A program made the translations under genes and the position numbers. Of a stretch of 64,000 nt of DNA, positions 1 to 8,135 are shown piece after piece. Location: positions 2,124,001-2,188,000 of the forward strand of contig NZ_CP136925.1 in the NCBI RefSeq assembly GCF_037126245.1, read 5' to 3'. The DNA is from Mangrovimonas cancribranchiae. Lineage in GTDB: Bacteria; Bacteroidota; Bacteroidia; Flavobacteriales; Flavobacteriaceae. Under the pieces are notes generated by a model. The model saw nothing but the letters and a program-made list of their open reading frames with translations, searched no databases and was not told the origin of the DNA. Position 1 is the stretch's first letter. Each line of letters begins with the position of its first letter.

Positions 1-106
1 GATTCGACTACGTCCGAATCCACTCGGAATTGCTAACGTCTGTGTTAAACCGAAAAATTTGTGTACTTTAACCCGTAACTGACGGTTATACGAGACCGTT
101 GTAAAC
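1..106 (+). repeat. Cassette boundary site S1 (family A, left part outside window)
   Basis: The site is cut by the window edge. Its inner hairpin GGATTCG/CGAATCC, right arm CGGTTATAC and right box GTT at 98-100 with hexamer GTAAAC at 101-106 are visible. The hexamer is repeated in reverse complement at the end of this cassette (645-650). Confidence 0.85.
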
Positions 107-121
107 AATTTAAGACAAACA

Positions 122-481
122 TTGAGAAAAGATTTAAAATACGGATTTCTGATTTTCGGAATGCTAATTCTAATCGGATTTGCTCTGAAAGGAAATATCA
201 GTCACGAAAAATTTGACTCTGAAAGGTGGAAAAACTGGCCGGAATCGGAATCTGAATGGTCATTGCGTTGGGATATGATGAACAGTTTGCGAAATAATTG
301 CGAACTGAAAGGAAAATCGAAAACGGAAATTATTGAACTATTGGGAAAACCAGATATAGAAACGAAAACGAACTTTAGATATTCTTTAGGAATGTCAAAA
401 CGCGGAATAAATACTGGAAGTTTGACAATCGAGTTTAACGAAAATGGAATCGTAACTGACTTTTCAGTTTGGCAAGGATAA
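122..481 (+). CDS. Membrane-anchored BamE/SmpA-like small protein (cassette c1)
   Basis: A 119-residue protein read from a TTG codon; no in-frame ATG lies close upstream. Residues 9-25 form one hydrophobic segment, so it is probably anchored in the inner membrane or exported. The C-terminal half (LKGKSKTEIIELLGKPD, then a YSLG stretch and a beta-rich end) resembles the SmpA/BamE-type fold in which a helix-loop 'GxSkxevxxlLGxPd' precedes strands. That similarity is recognised by eye only. It is the first gene of a cassette that starts at the S1 right box and shares the cassette with a 51-codon ORF two bases downstream. Role unknown. Confidence 0.6.
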   Translation: MRKDLKYGFLIFGMLILIGFALKGNISHEKFDSERWKNWPESESEWSLRWDMMNSLRNNCELKGKSKTEIIELLGKPDIETKTNFRYSLGMSKRGINTGSLTIEFNENGIVTDFSVWQG

Positions 482-482
482 A

Positions 483-638
483 ATGGTTTTCAAAAAAGAA
501 ACAAAGGACAACGAACTGTACGTTTATATGAACGGAAAATTAATTTATAAAAAGTGGTTGAATACAGGAGAATCGAAAGTGTTTGACTTAATAGCTTATG
601 ACAAGTACACTCTGAAATCAATAAATGAAAAAAAGTAA
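483..638 (+). CDS. Small hypothetical protein (cassette c1)
   Basis: A 51-residue ORF starting with ATG (MVFKKETKDNELYVYMNGKL) one base after the stop of the preceding gene and ending seven bases before the left hexamer of S2. It is hydrophilic, with an alternating pattern that suggests a small beta protein. Its tight spacing suggests co-translation with the BamE-like gene. I do not recognise the family. Confidence 0.45.
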   Translation: MVFKKETKDNELYVYMNGKLIYKKWLNTGESKVFDLIAYDKYTLKSINEKK

Positions 639-644
639 AAAACT

Positions 645-781
645 GTTTACAACAATGCATAACCGCAATTACGGCGGATTCGACTACGTCCGAATCCACT
701 CGGAATTGCTAACGCCAGTTCTAAACCGAAAATTATTAACTTTAATCCCGTAACTGACGGTTATACGAGACCGTTGTGCTT
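645..781 (+). repeat. Cassette boundary site S2 (family A)
   Basis: Left box GTTTAC-AAC at 645-653; right box GTT-GTGCTT at 773-781. Outer arms TATAACCG and CGGTTATAC enclose the GGATTCG/CGAATCC hairpin. The left hexamer is the reverse complement of GTAAAC at the start of c1. Confidence 0.9.
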
Positions 782-859
782 CATACTGAAAAACGAAACG
801 GATATTAAAAACGGGAAAGCCGAAAACCGACTAAAGTAGGCAATAAACAATTAAAAATA

Positions 860-1378
860 ATGAAAAAACTAACCAACCGATTGACTTTACTCGCAACACT
901 TTTTGCACTCGCTTTTGGATTCCAAAGTTGTGAACAAAAACAAAAGGAAGAAACTAAAGAGGTGGAAAAAGAAATAATTGTTGAATCCGAAAAACCTGAA
1001 TATTTTCTCTTGCGTCCAGAAATAGAAAAAGCATACGGATATTCACACGCTGTGAAAATTGGAAACGACATCAAAATATCTGGTGCAGTAAGTATGGACA
1101 ATGAAGGAAATCCAACAGCTGTTGGAGATATAGAACAGCAGATGAAAAACTGTTATGCTGATTTAGAAAAAATATTAAAACACTTTGGTTGCACATTTGA
1201 CGATGTTATAAAAGAAGATATTTTTACAACTGATATGGCTCATATGCTTGAAAAATCAGCATATCGTGCTGAAATTTATAAAAATGGATTTCCGACTGGT
1301 TCTTGGCTTGAAGTAAAAGGATTAGCATTACCTGAATTTATGGTTGAAATCGAACTTGAAGTACATAAATCGGAATAA
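860..1378 (+). CDS. Rid/YjgF-family lipoprotein (cassette c2)
   Basis: A 172-residue protein with a type II signal peptide (hydrophobic residues 7-23, lipobox FGFQSC), then a linker and a complete Rid/YjgF domain (residues about 58-170). Family features are the YSHAVKIGN start, the SGAVSMDNEGNP turn and the end LPEFMVEIELEV. Classical RidA enamine deaminases use a conserved Arg near the motif that aligns with GSWLEVKG here, and I see no Arg there. This may therefore be a non-deaminating member acting at the envelope, where a Rid lipoprotein is unusual. The gene is alone in its cassette; hexamers GTGCTT and AAGCAC flank it exactly. Confidence 0.8.
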   Translation: MKKLTNRLTLLATLFALAFGFQSCEQKQKEETKEVEKEIIVESEKPEYFLLRPEIEKAYGYSHAVKIGNDIKISGAVSMDNEGNPTAVGDIEQQMKNCYADLEKILKHFGCTFDDVIKEDIFTTDMAHMLEKSAYRAEIYKNGFPTGSWLEVKGLALPEFMVEIELEVHKSE

Positions 1379-1387
1379 AAAGTACGA

Positions 1388-1524
1388 AAGCACAACAATG
1401 TATAACCGCAATTACGGCGGATTCGACTACGTCCGAATCCACTCGGAATTGCGAGCGTCAGTGCTTAATCGAAAAACAGTAACTTAAAACCCGTAACTGA
1501 CGGTTATACGAGACCGTTGGCAAC
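1388..1524 (+). repeat. Cassette boundary site S3 (family A)
   Basis: Left box AAGCAC-AAC 1388-1396, right box GTT-GGCAAC 1516-1524. The left hexamer pairs with the start of c2. Confidence 0.9.
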
Positions 1525-1548
1525 AATATCTGAATATTTCAAAGACAA

Positions 1549-1944
1549 ATGAAAAACACAATTATACTGATTCTGATTACATTTCTAATTTGTTCATCTC
1601 AATTACAAGCTCAAAACTTGGTTCTACCAAAAAATCCTGAAACCAATAAATGTTATGCAAACTCTTTTGACTATAATAAAAAATTTGAGTGGAAAGAAGT
1701 TGATTGTTCTAAAGTACAAGGAAAGAAAACATTTAATACAAAAAAACAACTGATTAAAAAGGAACAAAGAAAACTGAAAATGATTGCTTATCAAAAGAAA
1801 TTAATCAATCTTGATTATGACGTTGACGCTAATGGCATACTCGATAAAAAAACGATAAAAGCTCATAATAAATTTATTAAAAAAAAGGAGAAAGAAAAGA
1901 AACGAAAACTAAGAGCAGAAAAGAAAAAAAGAAAATCAGAATAA
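1549..1944 (+). CDS. Exported protein with peptidoglycan-binding-like motif (cassette c3)
   Basis: A 131-residue protein with a signal peptide (residues 1-21, ending LQAQ). The stretch YQKKLINLDYDVDANGILD followed by KKTIKAHNKF matches the pattern of the PG_binding_1 three-helix repeat (long-chain hydrophobics, 'DGilg.kT..A...f'). The tail from residue 114 is almost entirely Lys/Arg/Glu. This suggests a small periplasmic or surface protein that may touch peptidoglycan. The cassette hexamers GGCAAC and GTAGCC differ at one position. Confidence 0.55.
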   Translation: MKNTIILILITFLICSSQLQAQNLVLPKNPETNKCYANSFDYNKKFEWKEVDCSKVQGKKTFNTKKQLIKKEQRKLKMIAYQKKLINLDYDVDANGILDKKTIKAHNKFIKKKEKEKKRKLRAEKKKRKSE

Positions 1945-1948
1945 TACT

Positions 1949-2083
1949 GTAGCCAACAACGTGTATAGCTCATTGCGGCTGAATTCCTAATCGGAATTCA
2001 TTGCAATTTGCTATCTTTGGTCATACAGCGGAAAATCCTCTGCGGATTTCCCGCAACAAGCCATACACAAACCCGTTGGCAGT
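1949..2083 (+). repeat. Cassette boundary site S4 (family B)
   Basis: Left box GTAGCC-AAC 1949-1957, right box GTT-GGCAGT 2075-2083. Outer arms GTGTATAGC / GCCATACAC, inner hairpin GAATTCC/GGAATTC. Contains TATCTTTG, which fits the Bacteroidetes -7 pattern, but I find no TTG at the right distance. Confidence 0.9.
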
Positions 2084-2101
2084 AAGCTAAAAAGCACATC
2101 T

Positions 2102-2677
2102 ATGAGAGACAGAATTCAACAATTTTTTCAAGAAATTCAACAAAATCCTATTGAATTATATGGTGAATTTGGAATCCAATTTGAGCTAGCTATTTATTTA
2201 AGAAATAATTACAATGATTTAAATGTAAAACTAGAATATCCAACATCTAGAATTTTTAATCCTTTACCTCAGTTTGTAAAAAAAGAAATTGACATTTACG
2301 TTGAAACAATAACTGGTTTAAAATACATTATAGAATTAAAAATGCCGAAAGAGAATTGTGGAACACCACTTGAAATGTATGGAGCAATTAAAGATGCTAA
2401 ATTCTTGGAACAACTAAAACAAAATGATATTGATGGTTGTTACTCAATCTTAATAACAGAACGTCAAGCATTTTGGAATGCTCATCAAGCAAACGCTGGA
2501 ATTTATCAATTATTCAATGGATTAGGAGTAAATATTAGTAGTATTGACATTCCACAACTTCCGAATTTTTTACATAGAAAAGGCCCTATAGAATTGGATA
2601 ATATTTATCAAGCAGATTGGAATGAATATATTGACATAACTAATAGAAATTGGAAGTATTATATATTGGACATTTAA
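2102..2677 (+). CDS. Putative PD-(D/E)XK nuclease-fold protein (cassette c4)
   Basis: A 191-residue soluble protein with no signal peptide. The core reads EIDIYVETITGLKYIIELKM: an acidic residue at the end of one strand and E-x-K on the next, the arrangement of PD-(D/E)XK nucleases. An upstream FGIQFELA segment could supply the first-helix Glu. No methylase or specificity gene accompanies it. An orphan nuclease or a defence protein are the obvious options; a non-catalytic member of the fold is also possible. Cassette hexamers GGCAGT/ACTGCC match perfectly. Confidence 0.6.
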   Translation: MRDRIQQFFQEIQQNPIELYGEFGIQFELAIYLRNNYNDLNVKLEYPTSRIFNPLPQFVKKEIDIYVETITGLKYIIELKMPKENCGTPLEMYGAIKDAKFLEQLKQNDIDGCYSILITERQAFWNAHQANAGIYQLFNGLGVNISSIDIPQLPNFLHRKGPIELDNIYQADWNEYIDITNRNWKYYILDI

Positions 2678-2687
2678 AAAAAAGCCT

Positions 2688-2826
2688 ACTGCCAACACCG
2701 TGTATAATTAATTGCTAGGTTCTAACCTACTTGCGAAAATTCCTTCGGAATTTTCACGGGTTCGTAAATGTTTATTAACTTAGTTGCTTAACCACGCAAC
2801 TAACCATACACAAACACGTTGTGCTT
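2688..2826 (+). repeat. Cassette boundary site S5 (family C)
   Basis: Left box ACTGCC-AAC 2688-2696, right box GTT-GTGCTT 2818-2826. Arms GTGTATAA / CCATACAC, inner hairpin GAAAATTCC/GGAATTTTC. The interior differs completely from families A and B at the same overall length. Confidence 0.88.
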
Positions 2827-3576
2827 AATGTTGAAATCGTGCTAAAAACAAACTTTCATCCTTCCGAAAAACATCTTGCTGATATAAAAAATTGGCTGAT
2901 TAAAGAATGGAATGAAACGAAAAGCGGATTTTATTGTAATTGGAATATAATTGAAGAGGAATTTGCTAAAAATAACGTAGCAGTAATAACTGAGAATGAT
3001 TTTGTAATCGGATTTTTAGTTTATAGAATATATGAGTTTCAAGCAATAATCGACATTGCCGAAACCAAACCAACTGAAAGGAAAAAAGGAATTGCAAGAA
3101 AGTTAATTAATGACACTTTAGACTACTTTGGACAAAAAGGAGTCTTAGTTTGTGAATTATTTTGCTCGCCTGAAAATTCAGAACCTTTTTGGAAAAGAAT
3201 TGGATTTGAAAATTTCCCTGATTTACCTCATAACTCAAGAATCAATATGTTTAAACCTCTCGTTGAGACTTTAAAGCCAACTGAAAAAGCGAAATCTGAT
3301 ACAAAAATTAGCTTGTGGAATTGTGAACCTTATCAAGCGGACAGGGAAAAAGCAAAATGGAATTGGGATTTGAATTTCGCGGATGACAATAAGACTTTGA
3401 CTAAACCAATTATTTTTCCAGTATCAAGTGATTGGCAAGTGGAATTGACCAAAAACGGACAAAAAATAGTTTCGGAAAAGGTTAAAAGATTTAGGATTGA
3501 TTTAGCAGATAATGGTAGTTTTATGATTATCCGAAAATTAACAGCGTTAAAAAACACTAAGCACAACAATGTATAA
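2821..3576 (+). CDS. GNAT N-acetyltransferase (cassette c5)
   Basis: About 250 residues. The GNAT core spans residues 55-145, with the acetyl-CoA loop RKKGIARKLI and the C-terminal FWKRIGFENF. A second segment of about 100 residues follows and is unassigned. The frame opens at a GTG that is the first codon of the boundary hexamer (2821), and an internal GTG at 2839 is an alternative; neither has a clear ribosome site. The frame runs into S6 and stops at the TAA inside TATAAC of the site, so both ends of the ORF touch site sequence. Substrate unknown. Confidence 0.8.
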   Translation: MLNVEIVLKTNFHPSEKHLADIKNWLIKEWNETKSGFYCNWNIIEEEFAKNNVAVITENDFVIGFLVYRIYEFQAIIDIAETKPTERKKGIARKLINDTLDYFGQKGVLVCELFCSPENSEPFWKRIGFENFPDLPHNSRINMFKPLVETLKPTEKAKSDTKISLWNCEPYQADREKAKWNWDLNFADDNKTLTKPIIFPVSSDWQVELTKNGQKIVSEKVKRFRIDLADNGSFMIIRKLTALKNTKHNNV

Positions 3577-3696
3577 CCGCAATTACGGCGGATTCGACTA
3601 CGTCCGAATCCACTCGGAATTGCTAACGTCTGTGCTAAACCGAAAATTTTGCATATTTTAACCCGCAACTGACGGTTATACGAAACCGTTGCCAAA
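3559..3696 (+). repeat. Cassette boundary site S6 (family A)
   Basis: Left box AAGCAC-AAC 3559-3567 pairs with c5 start; right box GTT-GCCAAA 3688-3696. Supplies the stop codon of the acetyltransferase gene. Confidence 0.9.
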
Positions 3697-4067
3697 TATG
3701 CGAAACCAGAATCAGCGGTTTAAATCTCAGCTTTATTAATTTATTCAAAATCTATTTTCAATCCGAAAATTGAAATTTTAAAAACTTAACGGATTTTGAT
3801 TATGCAAAACTGGATCGCTAAACTTTGCGCAGAGAAGATTAAAAATCCTAAAGAAAATTTGAACTCAGGAGAAAAACTTACTCAAACTCGATAAACCGAA
3901 AACGATAAATTGTTGCGGATAAAAAGTTCTTAGCACTACTCTATTTTTAAAATCTTTGCGGAGAAAAATTAAAACTGAAATTCGTTTTCAAAAGAATATT
4001 AAAACTTAGTTGACAAAGAAAATCAGAAACGATAAAGTGGTCGTTAAAAGCAAAACGCAAAAGCACA
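3697..4067 (+). other. Cassette c6 without a convincing gene
   Basis: About 370 bases with no ORF above 31 codons. The best is ATG 3802 to 3894 (30 residues), which I do not support. It contains two copies of a CTTTGCGSAGA-type motif (around 3824 and 3953), each followed by an A-rich run. It may be a non-coding RNA or promoter cassette, or a decayed gene. Flanking hexamers are GCCAAA and TTAGGC (one mismatch). Confidence 0.5.
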
Positions 4068-4202
4068 TTAGGCAACAACGTTTATCTTCAATCGTGGTGT
4101 CGTGTCCTACGGACACGAACGCTTACGCGTCAAAGTCATTTCTTTTTACTATCTTCATTTTCCAATTCCCACAACTGAAAGATAAACAAAACCGTTGGGC
4201 AC
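4068..4202 (+). repeat. Cassette boundary site S7 (family D)
   Basis: Left box TTAGGC-AAC 4068-4076, right box GTT-GGGCAC 4194-4202. Arms GTTTATCTT / AAGATAAAC, inner hairpin GTGTCCT/GGACAC. Confidence 0.85.
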
Positions 4203-4214
4203 AATTAAAACCGA

Positions 4215-4982
4215 ATGAACAGACTTTTCCTTTTACTTTTTTCAATTTCATTAATTGGTTGCTGTAGAGAATCAAAATTGTTGAATAATGGACTGACTAA
4301 AAGTGCAAGTCAAATAACGGAATATACTATTTTGGTAAAACGAGACTCTGCGAATAATGAAACTCGAGATACTTTAATGGTTAGAAATAAACTTTACAAC
4401 AATAACGACCAAATAATAAATCTGAATCAAAAAACATTATTTGACAATGAAAAAATGGAAATTGATTACAGTTACAACGAATTAGATAAAATTAAAAGAG
4501 AAGTTGTTAAAATGTCAACTGACAGTTTACCATTGATAGTCGATTACATTTATAAAGACACATTGCTATATCAATCAAAAGCAATTGTGGATTACCCAAA
4601 TGAGAAATTCGAACAAATCGAAACTCACTATTACCGGAAAAACAACTCAAAAGACAAATCTGTATCCACACAAATTTTTATCGATTTAGAGTCTTCAGAT
4701 ACAATAAGAAATTCTATTTCAACAACCTATTTTGATAAAAACGAAATAGCGATTAAAATTGAAACTGTTCATAAAACGGACTCAAAGCGGAACCGAAAAA
4801 TAGTTTATGAGTACAAATGCCAAAATCTAATCGGACTGAAAGAATATAACGGAAATGACTCATTGATTTCAACACTTAAATACGAGTACGACCTGGACAA
4901 ATTTAAGAATTGGACTTCAAAAAGAATTTACGAAAATGGAAAATTGGATAGGATTTTAACAAGAGAAATAAAATATAAATAA
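4215..4982 (+). CDS. Lipoprotein of unknown function (cassette c7)
   Basis: A 255-residue protein with a type II signal peptide (MNRLFLLLFSISLIGC, lipid Cys at 16). The rest alternates short strands rich in Tyr, Asn, Lys and Asp (for example YSYNELDKI, KYEYDLDKFKNW), a pattern seen in YD/RHS-like or MORN-like beta proteins of Bacteroidetes. I do not recognise a named domain. It is probably an outer-membrane-facing lipoprotein. The only gene of its cassette; hexamers GGGCAC/GTGCCC match exactly. Confidence 0.7.
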   Translation: MNRLFLLLFSISLIGCCRESKLLNNGLTKSASQITEYTILVKRDSANNETRDTLMVRNKLYNNNDQIINLNQKTLFDNEKMEIDYSYNELDKIKREVVKMSTDSLPLIVDYIYKDTLLYQSKAIVDYPNEKFEQIETHYYRKNNSKDKSVSTQIFIDLESSDTIRNSISTTYFDKNEIAIKIETVHKTDSKRNRKIVYEYKCQNLIGLKEYNGNDSLISTLKYEYDLDKFKNWTSKRIYENGKLDRILTREIKYK

Positions 4983-4984
4983 CT

Positions 4985-5120
4985 GTGCCCAACAATGGCT
5001 ATAATTCATTGCGGCTGAATTCCTAATCGGAATTCATTGCAATTTGCTATCTTTCGGCTACGGCGGAAAGAATCCTGCGGATTTTTCCGCAACGAAATCA
5101 TAGCCGAGACCGTTGTGTGT
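4985..5120 (+). repeat. Cassette boundary site S8 (family B)
   Basis: Left box GTGCCC-AAC 4985-4993, right box GTT-GTGTGT 5112-5120. Arms GGCTATAATTC / AATCATAGCC. Confidence 0.9.
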
Positions 5121-5130
5121 AATTTGAGAA

Positions 5131-5532
5131 ATGAGACAAACGATAACCAAAAGTGATAAAAACTTAAGAATTCTGAACAAGTTAATTGTGAACGGATTCT
5201 ATAATGGATATATCGGAACTGAAAAGTTTGAATTAATGCGGAATCGTTTCCCGAACAATCACAGACTAATCGGAATTGTGAATGAAACAGGTAATTACGA
5301 TTTGAAATTTGACTTTAAGTCACCAATGAATATTTTAGCGAAAGTTTTACTCGGACTCGGAATTTTGATTTCAATAATTTCGCTGATTAAAGGAATTTGG
5401 ATTTTACCGATTGTATTTGTTGTTTTCGGACTGATTATGTTTGCGGATTTTAAACTAAAAGAGAAAAAAGAAATAAATATATTCACGGATAAACTATTGG
5501 AATTCCACAAAACGGAATATGAAACTGAATAA
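5131..5532 (+). CDS. Two-helix membrane protein (cassette c8)
   Basis: A 133-residue protein. Residues 1-65 are a polar cytoplasmic domain; two transmembrane helices follow (about 68-85 and 88-106, separated by a short KGIW turn), then a charged tail. No signal peptide. I do not recognise the family. ATG 5131 lies 11 bases from the boundary hexamer. Hexamers GTGTGT/ACACAC match. Confidence 0.65.
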   Translation: MRQTITKSDKNLRILNKLIVNGFYNGYIGTEKFELMRNRFPNNHRLIGIVNETGNYDLKFDFKSPMNILAKVLLGLGILISIISLIKGIWILPIVFVVFGLIMFADFKLKEKKEINIFTDKLLEFHKTEYETE

Positions 5533-5537
5533 AAACT

Positions 5538-5675
5538 ACACACAACAATGTATAACCGCAATTACGGCGGATTCGACTACGTCCGAATCCACTCGGAATT
5601 GCTAACGTCTGTGCTAAACCGAAAAATTTGTGTACTTTAACCCGTAACTGACGGTTATACGAGACCGTTGGCATA
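5538..5675 (+). repeat. Cassette boundary site S9 (family A)
   Basis: Left box ACACAC-AAC 5538-5546, right box GTT-GGCATA 5667-5675. Confidence 0.9.
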
Positions 5676-5691
5676 CATTAAAAATACTCAT

Positions 5692-7155
5692 ATGAGAAAA
5701 ATTCACATTTTAAGTATCATCTTCATAATAATTGGATTACAAGCAAAAGCTCAAATATTTGAAGTTAGTTTTGATTCAAGTTTAGAACAAGGAGATTTTT
5801 CAGGTAATGTTCTACTCTACCTTTCAAAGGAAAATAAATCACCAAAAGATATTTTTGTCGGACTTGAATTGACACCAGTATACAGAGTTAATGTTAAGAA
5901 TATTAAATCAAATGAAAGTGTCATTTTTGATGATAGTGCTGTCTCATATCCTGTTGAATTGTCAAATATTGAGCGAGGAGAATACTATGCGCAGGCCGTA
6001 TTCGATTTGAATTTAGGAGATGCGAATATTGGCACAAGCCCTGGAAATTTATATTCTGAACCAATTAAAATTGATTTGACCAAAGATTTTGAAAAGGTCT
6101 TCAGGTTAAAGGCAGATAAGGTTATTCAACCAATTAATTTTAATGAAACTGAATTTCTAAAAGAATTAAGTGTTAGATCAAATCTTTTAAGTCAGTTTCA
6201 TAAAAAAGACATTTTTGTTAATGCAGCAGTTAGCTTACCAAAAGAATACTACGAGGAATCTGATAAAGAATATCCAGTCATATTTTCAATTTTTGGTTTC
6301 GGAGCAAATTACAAATTACATTCAGGTCGACATACTTTTTTAGAAAAATTAGGAGAGCAACCTATAATAGTGGTTTATTTAGATGGTAATTGTCCAGAGG
6401 GTCATTCTACCTATGCTAATAGCGATGTTAACGGTCCTTGGGGAGATGCTCTTGTAAAGGAGTTTATCCCTTTACTAAAGCAAAAATATAGAACTAACGG
6501 AGCTTTTTTACTACACGGTCATAGTAGCGGAGGATGGGCTTCCCTTTGGTTACAAATTAATTACCCAAAAACCTTTGCTGGAGCCTGGGCAAGTGCTCCC
6601 GATCAAGTAGATTTTAGAAACTATCAAAACAAAAACATTTATGAAACAAATAATATGTTTTATGATGAAAAGGGTAATTTATTAGCTGATGTTACTATAG
6701 CAGGCAGATTTCCAGTAATAAGTGCAAAAGACTTTTATAGGACAGAAAATGTGATTTATCGAGGTTCTCAACTACGTTCTTTCGATGCTGTTTTTGGAGG
6801 ATTTGATAATAATGGAGATAGAATCAGATTGGTAAATATTCCAAGCGGAGAAATAAACAAGAATGCTATTCCTCTTTGGAAGAGATATGACCTTTCAATT
6901 ATTTTAAGAGATAATTGGAGTAATTTAAAGGAAAATCTTGATGGAAAAATCAGAATTTCAGTAGGTACAAGTGATAATTTTCATTTACACCACGCAGTCA
7001 AGTTGTTAGATAAAGAAATGAAAAGTATAGATGCTAATATGGAATTTGAATATTATGCAGGAGACCATTTTACATTATTTACAGAAGAATATATAAATGA
7101 AGGCACTAATTTCCTACTAAAGAACTATGAAAACTGGTTGAATGAAAACAAATAA
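5692..7155 (+). CDS. Exported alpha/beta-hydrolase, esterase-D-like (cassette c9)
   Basis: A 487-residue protein. ATG 5692 is preferred over the in-frame TTG inside the site because it begins a clean signal peptide (MRKIHILSIIFIIIGLQAKA). Residues 25-150 are a beta-rich N-terminal domain. The hydrolase domain has the nucleophile elbow GHSSGGWAS (about residue 280), an oxyanion-type loop FGFGAN, and a likely catalytic His in AGDHFTLF near the end. Pfam 'putative esterase' proteins with this layout hydrolyse short esters or feruloyl/siderophore esters; the substrate here is unknown. Probably periplasmic. Hexamers GGCATA/TATGCC match. Confidence 0.8.
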   Translation: MRKIHILSIIFIIIGLQAKAQIFEVSFDSSLEQGDFSGNVLLYLSKENKSPKDIFVGLELTPVYRVNVKNIKSNESVIFDDSAVSYPVELSNIERGEYYAQAVFDLNLGDANIGTSPGNLYSEPIKIDLTKDFEKVFRLKADKVIQPINFNETEFLKELSVRSNLLSQFHKKDIFVNAAVSLPKEYYEESDKEYPVIFSIFGFGANYKLHSGRHTFLEKLGEQPIIVVYLDGNCPEGHSTYANSDVNGPWGDALVKEFIPLLKQKYRTNGAFLLHGHSSGGWASLWLQINYPKTFAGAWASAPDQVDFRNYQNKNIYETNNMFYDEKGNLLADVTIAGRFPVISAKDFYRTENVIYRGSQLRSFDAVFGGFDNNGDRIRLVNIPSGEINKNAIPLWKRYDLSIILRDNWSNLKENLDGKIRISVGTSDNFHLHHAVKLLDKEMKSIDANMEFEYYAGDHFTLFTEEYINEGTNFLLKNYENWLNENK

Positions 7156-7157
7156 CG

Positions 7158-7291
7158 TATGCCAACAACGCATATACCTTATGGCGGGTGAACGCCTGCC
7201 TGCAAGGCTTTTGTTCCATAGCCAACTTTGGTTTCGGTGGACAGGAAAGTGCTTCAAAACCACCACAAGCCATATTCAAACCGTTGTACGC
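7158..7291 (+). repeat. Cassette boundary site S10 (divergent interior)
   Basis: Left box TATGCC-AAC 7158-7166, right box GTT-GTACGC 7283-7291. Arms GCATATACCTTATGG / CCATATTC; the interior resembles none of the other families. Confidence 0.85.
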
Positions 7292-7301
7292 AAGTTGACC
7301 A

Positions 7302-7667
7302 ATGAAACGTAAAAAGAAAATAACTATCGGAATTGGAATCTTAATTGTTGGAATTTTATTCTGGCAATTCGGACTTTTTAACCGATTCAATTATTTGACT
7401 GGAAAGATTGACAGTTGGCGGAATTCAGCAAGAATCGTGACAGTTGGAAAACCATTGCCTTGTGGAGTTCCTTGCATTGGACTAAAGGAAAAATATGGAT
7501 TTCACGAATCGAATGTTGGTTGTACTGTTACTGGACCTCAATTACGCGGAATTGACGCTTACAACGCTGAAATTGAAAAGTATCTGAATAAAAGAAACGG
7601 AAAAGACTGGAGAGAAAAATATCGAGCGGAAATGGACTCGCTCATAAAAAATAATAGATTGGAATGA
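7302..7667 (+). CDS. Single-pass membrane protein (cassette c10)
   Basis: A 121-residue protein with a cytoplasmic KRKKK start and one transmembrane helix (residues 7-27). The soluble part has two Cys clusters (GKPLPCGVPC and SNVGCTVTG) that could form disulfides in the periplasm. Family not recognised. It overlaps the next gene by four bases (ATGA), indicating coupled translation. Confidence 0.65.
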   Translation: MKRKKKITIGIGILIVGILFWQFGLFNRFNYLTGKIDSWRNSARIVTVGKPLPCGVPCIGLKEKYGFHESNVGCTVTGPQLRGIDAYNAEIEKYLNKRNGKDWREKYRAEMDSLIKNNRLE

Positions 7668-7969
7668 AATTTAGTATGCTTAAGAATTTTATCTTTTTAT
7701 TATTGTTTTTAGTTGTTATCAGTTGTAAAGATTACTACAATGACACAATCGAATGGGCTGACAATATTGAGGCTGAACTAAATTTAACCGAAGTTCAAAA
7801 ACTACAACCAGATTTCATTGAAGTTGATTGGAATAATCCACTGACAACCTCTGAAAACGAAAAATGGTATTTAATTACAGAAATTAAAGGGAATAGAGAT
7901 GTTTTGAGTATGTCTCACTTTTTAGTTTTTAAAGATGGGAAATACAAATATAGAGAATCGAAAAAATAA
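7664..7969 (+). CDS. Small lipoprotein (cassette c10)
   Basis: A 101-residue protein with a type II signal peptide (NFIFLLLFLVVISC). The mature part is about 80 residues, acidic, with a Trp-rich start (EWADNIEAEL). Function unknown. It is coupled to the upstream membrane protein by an ATGA overlap and the two share one cassette, so they may work together. Hexamers GTACGC/GCGTAC match exactly. Confidence 0.65.
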   Translation: MKFSMLKNFIFLLLFLVVISCKDYYNDTIEWADNIEAELNLTEVQKLQPDFIEVDWNNPLTTSENEKWYLITEIKGNRDVLSMSHFLVFKDGKYKYRESKK

Positions 7970-7975
7970 AAACCT

Positions 7976-8114
7976 GCGTACAACAACGGCTATAGTTCAT
8001 TACGGCTGAAATTCCTAATCGGAATTTCAAGCCTTTTTGCTAAATTTATGGTTACGTCGGAATGATACTCGCGTACCATTCCGTAACGAAACCATAGCCA
8101 AAACCGTTGGCTGT
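7976..8114 (+). repeat. Cassette boundary site S11 (family B variant)
   Basis: Left box GCGTAC-AAC 7976-7984, right box GTT-GGCTGT 8106-8114. Arms GGCTATAGTTC / AACCATAGCC; inner hairpin GAAATTCC/GGAATTTC. Confidence 0.9.
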
Positions 8115-8135
8115 AATATAACCTAACCTCAAACT

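Noticed and set aside
4010-4267. ORF of 85 codons covering site S7
   Set aside because: It runs through the boundary structure and into the signal peptide of the real lipoprotein gene in another frame.
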